A model generated the notes under the pieces. It did no database searches, was not told where the DNA came from, and saw only the letters and a list, made by a program, of their open reading frames with translations. Shown here piece after piece: positions 23,801-35,746 of a stretch of DNA of 64,000 nt (its first letter is position 1; the number at the start of each line of letters is the position of its first letter). Origin of the DNA: Globodera rostochiensis (Eukaryota; Nematoda; Chromadorea; Rhabditida; Heteroderidae); the NCBI GenBank assembly GCA_018350325.1, contig JAEVLN010000004.1, positions 2,976,001 to 3,040,000 of the forward strand, written 5' to 3'. Made by a program: the position numbers and the translations under genes.

Positions 23801-25916
23801 ATCCATTTTGGTGGCGCGGCTGGAGATTGGCGGCGGAGTGCAAGCAGCAAAAGCACGTAGATGAGGGCAGAGATTGGCGTGTGAAGCGCCGAAGCCCGTT
23901 TTCTTTCGCCATTCGCGCCGAAATTGTGCGTCGTCCCCGATGCGTCTTCTGCTGCTGCAGCATCAATCAAAGATTTGATCTCTTCCGATTTTTGTTGCTC
24001 ATATTGAGACGTGACCAGTCAGAAAGTCGGTCGTTGTCCATGCAGCAGCGCCGAGGAGGCCATTCCTGTTTTGGCCAGGCCATACATTCATTCTCATTCA
24101 TTCATTTCTGTTTGTTTCTGTCCTTCTGTGCAAAAGTGTTGCCCGTCCCCCCCCCCCCCCTCTCTGATGGTCTCCATCTCGTCACAACTCCCACTCCAAC
24201 CCTCCTGGCGCCAATCGGCCACTCTAAGACCCGCCGGCGCTTCCTTCTTCCGTTGCCCTATCTCGATCACCTCCTCCATTCCCGGCAATTGTAATGGATG
24301 TGCCTTCCCTCCTTATTTGCCATTCGATACTCTGCAAATTTTGACTTTTGAACGTCCTCATTCGGGCCGAAATTCGATTTCCTTCACATTTACTGCTCAC
24401 CCTGCGTGAGTGAAAAAAACATGCCCAGCTAATTTACCCCTCCCTCACCTTTTACCACAACGTCTCAAAGATTCTCTCGTCCACCCCCCCCCACCCCCCC
24501 CCCCATCTTCCATAAAATTTCCCGCACATTGGCGGAGGGGGGGGGGGGGGACTGACTAAGGCAAGTGAGGCCGTACCCGAAAACACACAAAGAGGGGGCG
24601 GTAGTGGGACAAATCGACGGACGACGACGGCGGGTGAACAAAGGGAGGGGTACGGAAAGGCAACACGAAGGAGGGGATGGATCGGAAGAGCCTCCCAACG
24701 GCGGCGGCCGCGGCAGCAGCCGAAAGAGTACCCCCAACATCAGCACCTCTCCCACAATATTTGTCCACGCGCCCGGCCCGCCGGCTCGGCCCACAGGCCA
24801 ACCACCCACCGATCGCTGCCGCCACCGCCGAATCGCACTTTTTGTGTTTGTGGCGGCAGCGCTATCGCACGCGAAGTTAGCAGCGGGAGGAGGGAGGGGA
24901 GGGAACGCCGGGGGGGGGGAGTGTGGCCGATTGGGACAGACCAACCGACCGGCCGACTCGACTGGTCACGACCGATGGGCGGGGGGAAAGGGCACCGCCG
25001 CCGCCACTTTCTTCCATTCTTTCACTTCCATCCAGTGGCTTTTACTTCGGAGGGTCTCCTCCCTCGACTCGACTCCCATTACCGCATGTTCATCGTCCGG
25101 GGGGTCAGATTTAAGCAATTTCCCGCTGTCCTCATCAATTATTCGAACAATTCACAGGTTGGCAAATGCCATTTCCCATCCACCCAATCATCTCTCCATG
25201 AACCAAAAGACACTTTTCTCCCATCAATTTGCCGTCTCCTTGCCAAACATTGCGATTCTTTTTCCCTCCCGCGATTTGCCCCCAGGGCATCCTTTGCATC
25301 ATCCCCTTTTGCCGCGCGGCAATTTCTTCCATTTGCGCGTCTCCCCCCCCCCCTCCCTTTACGCCGCCAACTCTCTCATTATGTCGTCGTGGGGCCGAAA
25401 CACCGCTCGGACGACGAGGAGGACGAGGAGGACGAGGACGATGATGGAATGAATGAATGAATGAATGGATGAAATGAATGTGCAGCGAGTGGATGGCGAA
25501 CGAACAGCAAAATGGGCACATAAAAAGGGACACGAATTGGAATTGTACTGCCACTGCCTCAACTCCCAACATTAGCAAAACAGAGGCGCCATTTGATCAA
25601 AGAAAATGAGAAAATGTTTGACCCCGGAGGGCAATTGCCAATCTCTGCCTATTTAAACCACCAACCAATTGATTTAAATTCCCTCCGAAACTCTCCGCGT
25701 TCAGTGCCTGCCATCGGGCAGCAGTGTCCGAGGGATATTTATCTCTACAAATTTTGTCCCATCAGCAGGCCCTCCAGAAATATGCCACAGGGCATTTCCA
25801 ATCAATTTGGCTAAAATAGGCGCTCCAGGGAATATTGATTTTTTGCCATATTTAAATTTTCATTTTCAATAAATTTAAACTCGCTTTCGTTACTCTTCAG
25901 ATTCACATTAAACAAA
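20839..25916. other. 5-kb intergenic block, GC-rich and homopolymer-rich, no supported gene
   Basis: No gene is supported across this 5-kb stretch between cat-1 and the FLYWCH gene. From about 21350 to 25560 base composition turns GC-rich, with many C and G runs (for example near 21390, 21740, 22215, 22683-22724, 23150, 23610, 24150, 24490, 24540). Stop-free frames of 100-295 codons occur in several frames on both strands at the same positions. This is expected from low stop-codon density in GC-rich DNA, not from coding. The peptides are low complexity (Pro, Gly, Arg, Ser). The block could carry 5' untranslated exons or regulatory DNA of the downstream factor gene. Confidence 0.5.
22683..22724. 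repeat. Homopolymer palindrome G20-T-C13-G8
   Basis: A run of 20 G, one T, 13 C and 8 G follow each other directly, and C runs continue at about 22736-22747. Such DNA can form a hairpin or quadruplex, and it is also a common place for sequencing or assembly length errors. Confidence 0.85.
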
Positions 25917-28138
25917 ATGCACCAATTCCAGCGCTATGACTCAAACCGGCCAAGAACGGTCACCTCCTTCAAAGGTGTCGTTGAACGGCTCCAATATTTC
26001 AGCAATTTTTATAATTCAGGAAACCAAAAACTGATCTTCGAGGGCTATCGCTACAACATTCACCATGTAAAATCGGCTTTATTCTGTTTAAAGAACAGTT
26101 TTATTTTTGCTTCATCAGATTGTGCCGACAAAGGGCGTCAAAACGTGGCGGTGCGTCTGTGCCAAGAAGCTGACCTGCTCGCGCTCGTGGTGCAAGGGCA
26201 GGGCGGAGACATGGGACGAGGACGGGCAGGGCATCTCCAAGGGCGAGCACAACCACCCTGCCGAACATGAAGTGCCCCCTTTGACTAAGCATCATTTTTC
26301 ATAACAAAATTCCCTTTTTTTGCCAGGTTGCCGAGTTGGAGTACTTCAAGGTGTCCTTGTAATGATTTTAAATGAAAATTTTGCAAAATCCAACTCTCAT
26401 AGAGCCAACTAATTCTGGCAGCAATTGCGAGCCCGAATGCCAATTTGAATGAATTGATCGATGAAGCCATCGGATTCATGAGCGAAGGCGTCAGCTTTGG
26501 AAGTCGCGAATCGTTGAAGAAGTAAGCAACTGTCCGTCCGCCTTCGAGTCCAATCTTGTCCATCACAACGTTTGTAGGTCGTTGACTGTGGCACGGAAGG
26601 CTGCCGAGAACGGAGGCTTCAAATTAAAGTGCTACAAAAGTTCCGACAAGCCCATCAAGAATTTGGCGTACAACAACATTGTACCAACCCAACATCTGAA
26701 ACTTGAAGAGCCGTCGTCGCCACCATTGGACAGCAATGGCACGACAGCGGTGCCAAAAAAAGCGCTGCCTGTCACTCAAAAATTGGGACCAAAGCTCAAA
26801 TGCAGTGCCAATGTCGAGAACAACAATAGTGCCCATGTGATGTCCTTATTGTCGTTGGCCAACCAATGTCGAGACAACAATTTGGATGAAAAGGTGGGCG
26901 GGGTGACAGAAGAGGGTATCGAAGCAGTGGCAATCAAAATCATGCTCTCGATAAAATAATTTCCGGTTGGAGAGAGAAATTTTAAAATGTTGAAAATTCA
27001 AGAGAAAAAAAACGATCACACCCCGCAGAAGTCCTTCTTTACAACGATGACATACTCTCCGCCTTCCTGCTGCCCCCCATCATCAGCGATATCCTTGCTC
27101 GATTCGTCCGGGTTCCACTCCGGCTCGTCCCTGAACTGCTCGACCACGTGCCCCTCCCCGTCGTCAGCTTCCAACTCGTCCCCCTCTACCATTTTATTTG
27201 CTGCCGTCGCTGCTGCTGCGGCGGCGGCCTTGAACAACACCAACAACAGTTCGGCCAAAAAAGGAGGAATGGTATCGATGTGCCAAAAGAAGGCCGTAAC
27301 TGAGAAGTCGGGTGTTAAAGTGTCCTGTCACGCTCCCACTTCTGCTGCTGGGGGTCGTTCAACCTCCACTTCAGGGCCTCCGAATTGTGTTCCGATTCCA
27401 AGTATGGCCAACAACAGAATCATCAACAACAACAGTCAGCTGCACAACGCACAGATAGTTCAGCGGAAGAAGGCACGCGTGAACAGCATCTTCGACAGGT
27501 CGGAGACGAGACAGCCCAAAACCTGACCATTTCTCGTCTTCAGACTGTCCACTAAGGCTGCTGCAGCGGCTGCAACAACGTCGGGCAGTTCAACTTCGCA
27601 AAATGAGAAGCAGCGGAGGAACACTGAATTCAATGTGGCGGGAACACAAACGGACGTCGACGGGATGGAAGAGGTGTGATGCCTAAAGGCAGTGATGTTC
27701 CGCCGAGAGAATTTGGAGCAAATTGTGACACTTAAGATGGATTGTGCTGCAGCTCATCACCCGGACAAAAGCAATGGGTGGCGCGTGGTGCGAATCTGTT
27801 GCTGTGGGGACAGTGCTAAATGCACGAGGGGGTAGGTAACTTCTGCCCCAATCTTTGGGCATTTTATTCGCGTGATTTACAAATTCAAATTTAAAAAAAC
27901 TTTTAGTCAAAAACGAAAATGGACCATTTCTTCTGCCGAGGCGGACGAATTTGATGAAAACGTTGGCGAGTCGCAACCAGTAACAGCAACAACAGAAGAA
28001 CACTCTCCACCGCCGTCCACTTCGTCGTCTGTAGAGAACCAGCCACAACATAATGGAAAGGCAGAGGAGCATGATGAGAAGGACATCGGAAGCATGGTGA
28101 TGATGAAGCAAGAAAGCGCAGATGACCAGCAAATTTGA
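25917..28138 (+). CDS. peb-1: FLYWCH-type zinc-finger transcription factor (PEB-1-like)
   Basis: Exon 1 (25917-26066) and exon 2 (26119-26271) together form one FLYWCH finger. Its elements are LIFEGYRYNIHH, then WRCVCAKKLTCSRSWCKG, then GEHNHPAEHE, giving the Cys-Cys-His-X-His zinc ligands. Exon 3 (26327-26350) adds VAELEYFK. The following exons encode ELIDEAIGFMSEG, a basic stretch, then low-complexity Ser/Ala/Asn-rich sequence (27050-27480). The C-terminus runs through QKRKWTISSAEADEF to an acidic tail ending ESADDQQI at 28138. C. elegans PEB-1 is a FLYWCH DNA-binding protein active in pharynx and other tissues; orthology here rests on the single finger and overall layout. The exon 3/4 join near 26350-26430 is not resolved: phase 1 is needed for the obvious acceptor. 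A TGA at 27677-27679 is removed if a 45-nt intron (27674-27718) is used; otherwise the protein ends there. Confidence 0.75.
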
Positions 28139-29400
28139 ATGTGTGTGGTCAAGAAAGGGCTTGATCTCCCCCTGCTCTGAACACGCGCGGACCCGTTCGT
28201 GGTCGCGCAATCGCCGATCACCCACCTCTCTGACCTGACCTTTTAATCACTTATCGATTAATGACGGTGAACGGATTCGAATCAATTGATACTTTGTGTT
28301 AAACAAATCCAAATCATTCATTCCGTTCATCTTCATCCCATTCCATCAGACACTCCGACCAAACATTTTCTTCCGATTCGCCCGTCCGTGTCCATTCGTT
28401 TTCACAAAATGCCTTCAAAAACCATTTTTTTGGGCCTTGTAATGTTTCTCTGAAATCATGAAGCCTTAATCTTAATAATTATTGTTTTATTTTACTAATA
28501 ATACTCCCCCGCCCCCATGGACTGTGATTAATCGTCCGATGTTCTTCTTTCAAAATTACGTCACTTATGTACCTATTCTTGTTTCAATCACGAATTTTAT
28601 CGGATTCATTTTTTATTAATTAAATATATTAATTTGCAAAAATCTTTATTCCTTTTTTGATTTTGGTGTTAATGAATCACACAGTTCAATCCTGCGGAAT
28701 TGGAATCGACCCCCCGAACGAAATTGGGGCAAAATCCTGCATTCTGCATGGCCAATATAATCCACTTACTCGTAGATCGCCCCCTTTTCAAAAACAATTA
28801 AAAAACGGGACAGTGATGTTTTTAAGCCCTTCAGTTTTTTGTGTTTATTACACCTTAAACAATGAAATTTTTGCTTAAAACTAATTTATACAAAATATAA
28901 ATATAAATGAATGAATGAGTTGGAAAAAGGAGTGAATGCAACGTATATTTATTTGTTTTACAAAGAAGACAAAATAATCGCGTGTTCACAGCTTGATCAT
29001 ATGTTGTACACGTTTTTAAAGTTTGTGGAATTCACTTTAGGCTGTTGTTCTACGGGAAATGATCGGATAAAAAAGATATGACTAAAAATAACTAGGAACT
29101 ACACTACATTTTGGACAACAATGTAAGCCTACAGCAGCTCTTCGACACTGTAAGAATGCCACCTTTTTTCAATCAAACAGTTTTCTTCAAAAGCGGTCGG
29201 GGCATTCTTTCAGCTCAATTCAATGCAATAAAGTTATACTCGTCATTTGAAATTATGTTGCGGCGATCGCTTCGCACATTTTTAATATAGAGAACATTTT
29301 GTGATGTTCGGGAACAATTAAAGGGGAAATTAAAACCGCAACTATTGCATACAATTGTGTTGTTAATGTTTGTGTGTGTGTTTGTGTGCTGTTTGCTGTG
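28139..29400. other. Intergenic region between convergent genes
   Basis: This holds the 3' flanks of the FLYWCH gene and the EEIG1-like gene, which converge. It is AT-rich, with TTTATT/AATAAA-type sequences. A 73-codon frame at 28657-28878 shows no domain. No gene is supported. Confidence 0.5.
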
Positions 29401-32077
29401 TTACGTCGAGCTGGTTTCGTACTCGTCGCTGGCAGGGGACGAAGACGACGACAACGAAGCGAGCGAAAGTCTTCTGACTGAGGGAAGCGTTGCGGAATTC
29501 TCGGCGAGGACCTGACGCGCGTAAGTAATTATTGCTGGCATAATTAAGGCATTTGCAAACAAAAAGCTTCTTAACTGTTTCAGTTTGGAAAGGCGCCGAA
29601 AAACAAACGGTTTGTCCGTCTATTGGAAGTTTTGCAAAACGTATTTAAACCAGAATTTTTGTGGGTTGAAGCATCATAAAACCCTATCTCTTCAGCCCCC
29701 CCCCTCTTCACCTACCTCATCAATGATCACACCGGGGTCACGACGCGTCTGCTGCACTCGGGTGGACATGTTATGGCCAAATCCGCCGGGCACTGTTGAA
29801 TATGTACACACATTTGCACTCAGGGGGTTGGACATTGCACTTGTCGATGTGATCATTTGGGAGGGAATGGTGTACAGCGCCTGCACCGCTATACTTTGAG
29901 AGGTTGCTGTAGAAACTAACAAAAAAAAAAATTTTTTTTGCTCAAAATACAATTCATTCACTCCTTAAATCTTGACCGATTACACTTGCTTTAAAATCGT
30001 TGTAGATCAAGAATTCTCCCTAATTTACTCTCGAATTATACAATAATAAAAAATCGGTGTTTACATCTTCCTTGAGGCCCAGCCGAGTTTGCTGAGTTTT
30101 CCTGCAGTGTGGTGCTGATCGAGTTAGGGTCAGGCGACGACGGCGGTGCCTTTCGAGCGGCGGGGTTTAACAATTGGTCCAATTGTTCCGATTGGTGATG
30201 AAGACTTTCCATCGAATTGCTACGGCGAAATACTGCCGACGAGTTTGGACTAAAAAGGGGCAAAAAATAAATAGCGCTTGTCTCCCGGATCCAATCCAGA
30301 CTTTTCGGACATAAAAAAGCATTTTGGCAAATCAATCATAAAAGTAACAGTTGCAAGTAAAATATGGTTTTTTTGCGTGGAATTTGTTTTGTATTTACTA
30401 TAAAAGCTGACATTTTGAAGAGTGGATCGGCTGAATTATGCTGCATTCGGACAAAAATGTGCACTCGAGAGTTGTCCGCGCGTTGATTGTTGTCATATCC
30501 GTCCACCAGATACGACCGCGTTATACCCTTCGCTCCGCTGTAAGCAAACTCGGTCAGATTCAGTATCACAAAGCCAAGCTTTTGCGGAGTGCGTCCTGCA
30601 CGATCCTCCTGAAATTTGACGATCAGATTTTAGTTGAGAAGATCAAAGCGAGCAATTCCAACCTTCCTGAGTGAAATTTTGAAGCGGCACGCCTGTAAAA
30701 TACTCTTTATGTTGATTGAAACAAAATTTTAAAAAAATTGATACATAAAAAAACAGTTTATACAAAAAACCACCCTATTCAATTTTTTTTTAAATTCAGA
30801 AGGAAATAACATTGAAATCCCAATTCGAGTAAACCTCCAACATGCCCGTCTGCTTTGAGTCGAAGGGAATACAGCAGCCGAATTTGAATGGTTGCGGATC
30901 CTTCTCAGCAGAGACAACTTGGCCATCTTCATAAACATTAATCTGAATGAATGGTCTTCGCTTTTCCGGATATCCCAAATCACTGACCTCCTTGCAAAGA
31001 TTCCTTTCCTCGCCGCCCTCTTCGCACTCGGCCAACGCGTTATCCTTTTGTACAAAATGTTGTTCCGTCCAAATGGGCCGTGTGTAATCCTCGCTAAGTG
31101 AATTGCGCCGTTCGAGCACCGGGTGCTGTTCCGCGGCAAAGCAAGTCACGCTGTGCCTAAATCAGGGCCGCATTTAAGAAATAAAATTTGAGAAACAGAA
31201 AATCATAGGGGAGGCCCCTCCCCCCCTCAAAAGGTCCCACGGACAAAAGATCCCCTAATGGAAAATCGTTCAAATATCCCATAACGAAAATCTTTCAACA
31301 CGTGAATACTTCTTTTAGCTGTCGTCGACCATGTCATCTACTTCTGCTAGCATTTCGATCGTAAACCCCAACAATTTCTTTTGAACGATTTTCCATGAGG
31401 GGATATTTTGTCCGTGGGATCTTTTGATAGCGCGCTGGAACCCTTTTGTTTTGCAATTAAAAATCCAGACCAATAATAAATATCGTTAAAAATTTTCAAA
31501 AAAATCCAGATGTGAAAGAATTATAAGAAAAATGCAAGAAACGGGATAATAAACCGACAATAATTTTTTTGTTTATTACATTTATTTTTTTTTATATATT
31601 AGACCTTATTTTGAGAAATTTGTAATTTAAATAGTTTACTGATAGTTACCCCCCCCCCCTCCGATCCCGTAACTGCTCGCCACACATCCCACCCAAGAAG
31701 TTTTCTTTAAAGTTAGTAGTGTTCTAAACTTTGCATTGCGTGACCTGTGAGCCCCGTTTTGCTGGGACACATTTGGAAGATCCAATGTTTTTGCTCGCAT
31801 TTGGGCATTGTTTGGCTCGAGATAATGCGACGAGGACGGACACGCCATGAAGTCCACCTCGTGAGAGCAGACGGGCTTATGCAATGTAATGCCTGCAAAT
31901 GATCCGCAATCCAAGAGTCGAACCTGAAGCAAAAATAGTATCTCTTGACGTTTATAGTTAAAATTAAATTGCCTTTGCAAAAATAACTGCATTTAGAAGC
32001 GGAACTTCCGTCAATTTCAGAACACTAAGTTCAACACTGAACTTCACTTTTTTTTTTCGTAAAAATGATATGGACAT
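29401..32077 (-). CDS. EEIG1/FAM102-like protein with N-terminal C2 (NT-C2) domain
   Basis: Exon 1 (32077-31973, 35 codons) ends VPLLNAVIFAK. A GC-AG intron follows, then VRLLDCGSFAGITLHKPV, exactly the FAM102 NT-C2 opening. After a large intron (holding the MITE-like element), an exon from about 31155 ends PFKFGCCIPFDSKQTGMLE. It joins ACRFKISLRK (near 30680), then LGFVILNLTEFAYSGAKG and SRVHIFVRMQHNSADPLFK (30560-30420), completing the C2 domain. The C-terminal part is Ser/Asn-rich and disordered (NSMESLHHQSEQLDQLL). The last exon ends in a serine string and SDEYETSST with TAA at 29401-29403. FAM102 proteins are peripheral membrane or signalling adaptors. Compared with vertebrate members, this C2 domain carries an extra segment of roughly 100 residues between HEVDF and PFKFG. 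It is divergent from the ENGase gene, with about 500 bp between starts. Confidence 0.82.
31229..31425. mobile_element. MITE-like element with about 45-bp terminal inverted repeats
   Basis: The left arm at 31229-31274 starts AAAAGGTCCCACGGAC and runs to GGAAAATCGTTCAAA. The right arm at 31379-31425 is its reverse complement with a few mismatches (TTGAACGATTTTCCAT ... GTCCGTGGGATCTTTT). The interior is about 100 bp with no open frame. It lies in an intron of the EEIG1-like gene. A clear target-site duplication was not identified. Confidence 0.8.
31924..31972 (-). other. GC-AG intron in the EEIG1-like gene
   Basis: The donor reads AAG|GCAATT and the acceptor TTGCTTCAG|GTT. Removing 49 nt joins VIFAK to VRLLD as in other FAM102 proteins. 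Reading through gives a stop after two codons, and no GT donor lies at the conserved boundary. Confidence 0.85.
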
Positions 32078-32575
32078 TAATGCGGCTCACATTCAGCATA
32101 AAGCAACTCAATTAGGTGTGTGGTGGTTTCCTTTTCTGTTTAAAATAAATATTAGGTATATTATGATATGTGCACCAGAAGGAGAAAAACTATCGGTAAA
32201 AAGTTATGGCCAGAAAAGCACGAAAATCGCGTCCCTTTCCGTCCTTTATTTGAGATTCCTGGAATTTTTGAAGAATTTGCGTTAGGCAGATGGCCAAATT
32301 TGTTAATTTTTATAGACAGATAGCCAAATTTGTTAGTTTAAATCATTTTCATTACTTTTTTGAATTTATTTTTTGGAGTTTTTGCTTAAAAATTGTCCAA
32401 AATGTAACACTATTTGCTTAATCCAACTTATGGGCTGTTTTGATATGTAGCATGCCTGTTGGCTTCTAATTTACGCTGGTAATTTTGTTTTTTTTTAGAT
32501 TCAATATGTCTAATTCGTAAACTAACGAACGGCATTCATCTAAAATCGTTTTCGTACAATTAAAGGTTTAGCATA

Positions 32576-34805
32576 ATGGAGAAGGAAAATAATTTTGTCT
32601 ATTTTGATTCACTTAATTCCATTTTATCGGGAAATTTGCAAATTCTCTCCCAGCAAAGGCAGTGCCCTTTGTATGACCTGGTGAATTTTAATTGGAAAAG
32701 TAATAGACCAAAAACATTGGTCTGCCATGACCATCGAGGAGGCTATATGGACTATGAAAGGTGCATAATATCGATGTTAATCGTTTAATATTCTTTAAAA
32801 ATAACAAAAGAGGCACGATAAAACAATTCGCTGAAATGACTGACTCAAAAACCTTATTTGTTAGTGCTTTTTCTAACCATTGTAAGCAAAAAGGGAAGAA
32901 TTTATCAATATACGATTTTAAAGCTTATCTGGAAGCCGAATATGTGCTAAAGAAAGTGAAGATGGCTCAAACATTCCATTTTATTCGTTCTTCCATTGGT
33001 GGCACATCGATATTTTCGTTTATTTCTCGCACCATTTTGTCACAATACCGCCGTTTGCATGGACTAACCAGGCGCATAAGCACGGCGTCCTAATTTTAGG
33101 CAAATATTAATTAATTATGTCATTTTTCATCAAATTTTGATTCTTTCTGTTTAAGGAACTTTTATTATTGAAAATGCTCATCTTTGCCAGCAAACGTTTG
33201 CGAAAAAGGAAACAATTGACCAATTGGTCGCATCACTTGTGAATTGTTGTGTCGTTTTTAAATTTGGTAATTCCTCCAAGGAGTTTTTTATTATTATTTT
33301 TTCAGATGGATGGTTAATCAACATCGAAAGTGAGGTGGAATTGGATGGTCTCGACAATTTGGAATATTTTCTTCTTTCTTTGAGGAATGAAATGCATGAC
33401 AAAGTTCATAACGATGCAAAAGGTTCGCAAAAGTAAAAAATAGTTTAACCTTTTCTGTTTTTAACGGATTTTTAGTTATTTGGTACGATTCCGTCACGAT
33501 GAATGGGAAATTGGCCTGGCAAAACGCATTGAATGCCAACAATTTGTAAGTCGAACATAAATTTTAGGTGAATTTGTTGCTTTTAGGCGATGGCTTAAGG
33601 TTGTCGATGGCTTTTACACCAATTACGGCTGGGGGGAAGAGCACATCCAACAAACAATCCGGACTTTCCTGTCATCCCCGGAAGTCGTCGCAGAAAAAAA
33701 CGCTTTTTGATATTTACATTGGAATTGACGTTTTTGGGCGTGGATGTATGGGTAAATGTTTTTTACCAAAATTTCAGCCAGAAATAATGTTAAAAAAAGA
33801 ATAAATTAGGGGCTGGGTTACCAGGGTGGTTTTGCCCCCGGGGTTTGGATTTTTCCGAGATCCGGATCGGGTCACTTTGGGTAATTTTGGCTCCGTACTG
33901 ACTTTTGCCATTATACCATATGACAAATCTAACCCGTGTATGGTATTGGTTTTCAAACAAAATCATTTTCAAAAAAAAATTGATCTCAGTTTATCATTTT
34001 TTTACCAGGAGATGGAGGTTGGAATTGTGTACAACCGTTGGAAATGATTCGCCACTACGCTCTGTCTACAGCCATTTTTGCGCCCGGGTGGATATGCGAG
34101 AAATTTCCAGGCGCGGGACACCAAAGCCTTTTTGTCAACAATTTTCGATTTTGGAATACTTTGAGGGAATTTTTGCGTCCCCATCGGTTGCACCAACGGA
34201 ACATTTGCACAAAATTTGTGGTCGGATTTGCATCAGAACATTTGAATTGGTGCTCAAAGAATGAAGGGGACGACAGAGCAGAAAACAATCATTTTTGTTT
34301 GCAAAACGCTGACCTCCAACCCTTTTATTTGTGTTCGGCTGCCTTTGGCAAAGATATGGAGGCGGGACTGATCGTGACGGGAATGGGCATTCATGAGTGA
34401 GTTTTGGGGACTTTCTTTTTTTATGGATTTTGTTTTTACAATTATTATTCTTTTCAGTCTTTTTCTTTGCGACACTCCGATCGAGGAAACTGATGAGAAA
34501 ATCGAGTTACGGTGCGTTTCTGTTTTATGTTTTGGCATTTCTTGAATATTATAATAAATATTTTCAGTTACCAATGTTCACATCCAATTGATCTCATTGT
34601 GACTGTTACTGGCGGGAGAGAATCTGTCCATTTTTGCCAACACAGCACTGCGTCAAATGAAGCAAATGATCGACACGAAAAGTTCGCACTTTTTGAAGTC
34701 GACGGAAAAAGCGGATGGAAAATTTCAAAGCTTTCACTCTATAACGCTGTGACAGAACCGGTCCGTTTATATATGGTTGACATGAAATTGCTCAAAAAGT
34801 CATAA
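32576..34805 (+). CDS. eng-1: Cytosolic endo-beta-N-acetylglucosaminidase (ENGase, GH85)
   Basis: Exon 1 (32576 to about 32759) has RPKTLVCHDHRGGY, the GH85 entry motif. The next exon, starting near 32958, gives EDGSNIPFYSFFHWWHID then IFVYFSHHFVTIPP and WTNQAHKHGVLIL. A GC-AG intron joins this to GTFIIENAH. The catalytic motif DGWLINIES (near 33306-33332) keeps the Asn-X-Glu pair used for substrate-assisted hydrolysis. It is followed by IWYDSVTMNGKLAWQNALN, DGFYTNYGWGEEHI, IYIGIDVFGRG and ALSTAIFAPGWICEK. The C-terminal beta-rich part ends YMVDMKLLKKS at 34805. The enzyme cleaves the chitobiose core of free or protein-linked N-glycans in the cytosol. No signal peptide is seen, as expected. 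Similarity to human ENGASE runs the whole length. The 200-nt first intron contains a chance open frame. Confidence 0.93.
33100..33155 (+). other. GC-AG intron in the ENGase gene
   Basis: The donor is TTTTAG|GCAAAT at 33100 and the acceptor CTGTTTAAG|GAACT, giving a 56-nt intron. Splicing joins GVLIL to GTFII across a split glycine codon, as in ENGase homologs. Reading through gives a TAA after two codons. Confidence 0.85.
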
Positions 34806-35746
34806 CCCCCCCCCCCCATAATTTGTGAAACATTCAATTATGTTAATAAAATAGTTACTATACTTTCTTTTATTGATTTTTGGAAATTCAAAACGACGGT
34901 GCATAAACATAACGGCGAAAGCGAAACACGATGAAGCATGAAAATTAGGGGGTTGGACAATGTGATGGATGGGCTGATGAGTGTGCCGGACGGGGCGGCG
35001 GTGGATTTGCAGGCCATCCTTCCGTATTAGGGGAAATTCAATTGGGTGCACTTTCCCACATTTCCATCCATTCCTCCAATGCCCGGCGGTTATTCACAAA
35101 CGTTGGCATATTATTACACCACCCCATCGGTTTTTGCGCAAGAAAGGGGCACAATGTGTGCCCTCAATGGCCCAGTCGTCCATGCATATTATTAATGCCA
35201 GAATCCGCTTCCAGTCACTGGCGTGACTAAGGGCAAAACATTCCAACCCCTTCGGGGATGGAGCATCAAGTTCGAAATCCGCTTTTCCAATGCATTCATT
35301 TTGTGGTGGATACCCTCCGCATTTTTAATCCAACGGACGAGTGGGATGACTTACTGACTGATGATGGATAGTCTCCCCCCCCCCCCGCCATCGTATCCAT
35401 CCTCCTCCAGTCTGCCGCTCCCCCCCCCCCCCTTTTTGCTTCCCGTTTGCCGCCAGATGCCCTCGCATACACTTAATTTTAGTCTTTCCCGTCTAAAGAG
35501 TGCCTTCTTCCCAACCATTTTCTATTTAACGATTTCTTAAGGAAAGGGGGAACCTATTTCCGAAAGTGAAAGTGCCTTTGTTGCCCGCTTAATTTTATTT
35601 GTAGTTGAGTGGTCCCAACCGGCGCTCATTTTCTCCACTTGTCTGATTTTTTGAAATTTTTTTTTGTTAAATCCAATTCATTAAAAACCCTTTCGACCAC
35701 CTCTCACCGCCTATTTAGGCTTATTCATTTCTCTGTGTTAGGGTCC
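34806..35746. other. Intergenic stretch, possible unassigned small exons
   Basis: A C13 run sits just after the ENGase stop (34804-34816), and C runs occur near 35375 and 35420. Short peptide-like frames exist, for example HFVVDTLRIFNPTDEWDD ending at a TAG near 35371. These could be a terminal exon of an unrecognised gene. No start, domain or consistent splicing was found. Confidence 0.35.

Noticed and set aside
24565..25452. Open frame of 295 codons in the GC-rich block.
   Set aside because: Overlapping stop-free frames occur in other frames and strands. The sequence is low complexity (RTTRRTRRTRT) and has no domain.
27674..27688. A 15-nt GT...AG segment that would remove a TGA in the PEB-1-like gene, a possible ultra-short intron.
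   Set aside because: A 45-nt intron with the same donor and an AG at 27717-27718 also keeps the frame, and is within the normal nematode range.
32761..33093. 110-codon frame inside the ENGase gene.
   Set aside because: It lies partly in the first intron and partly in the wrong frame of exon 2; the ENGase frame explains the exon fully.
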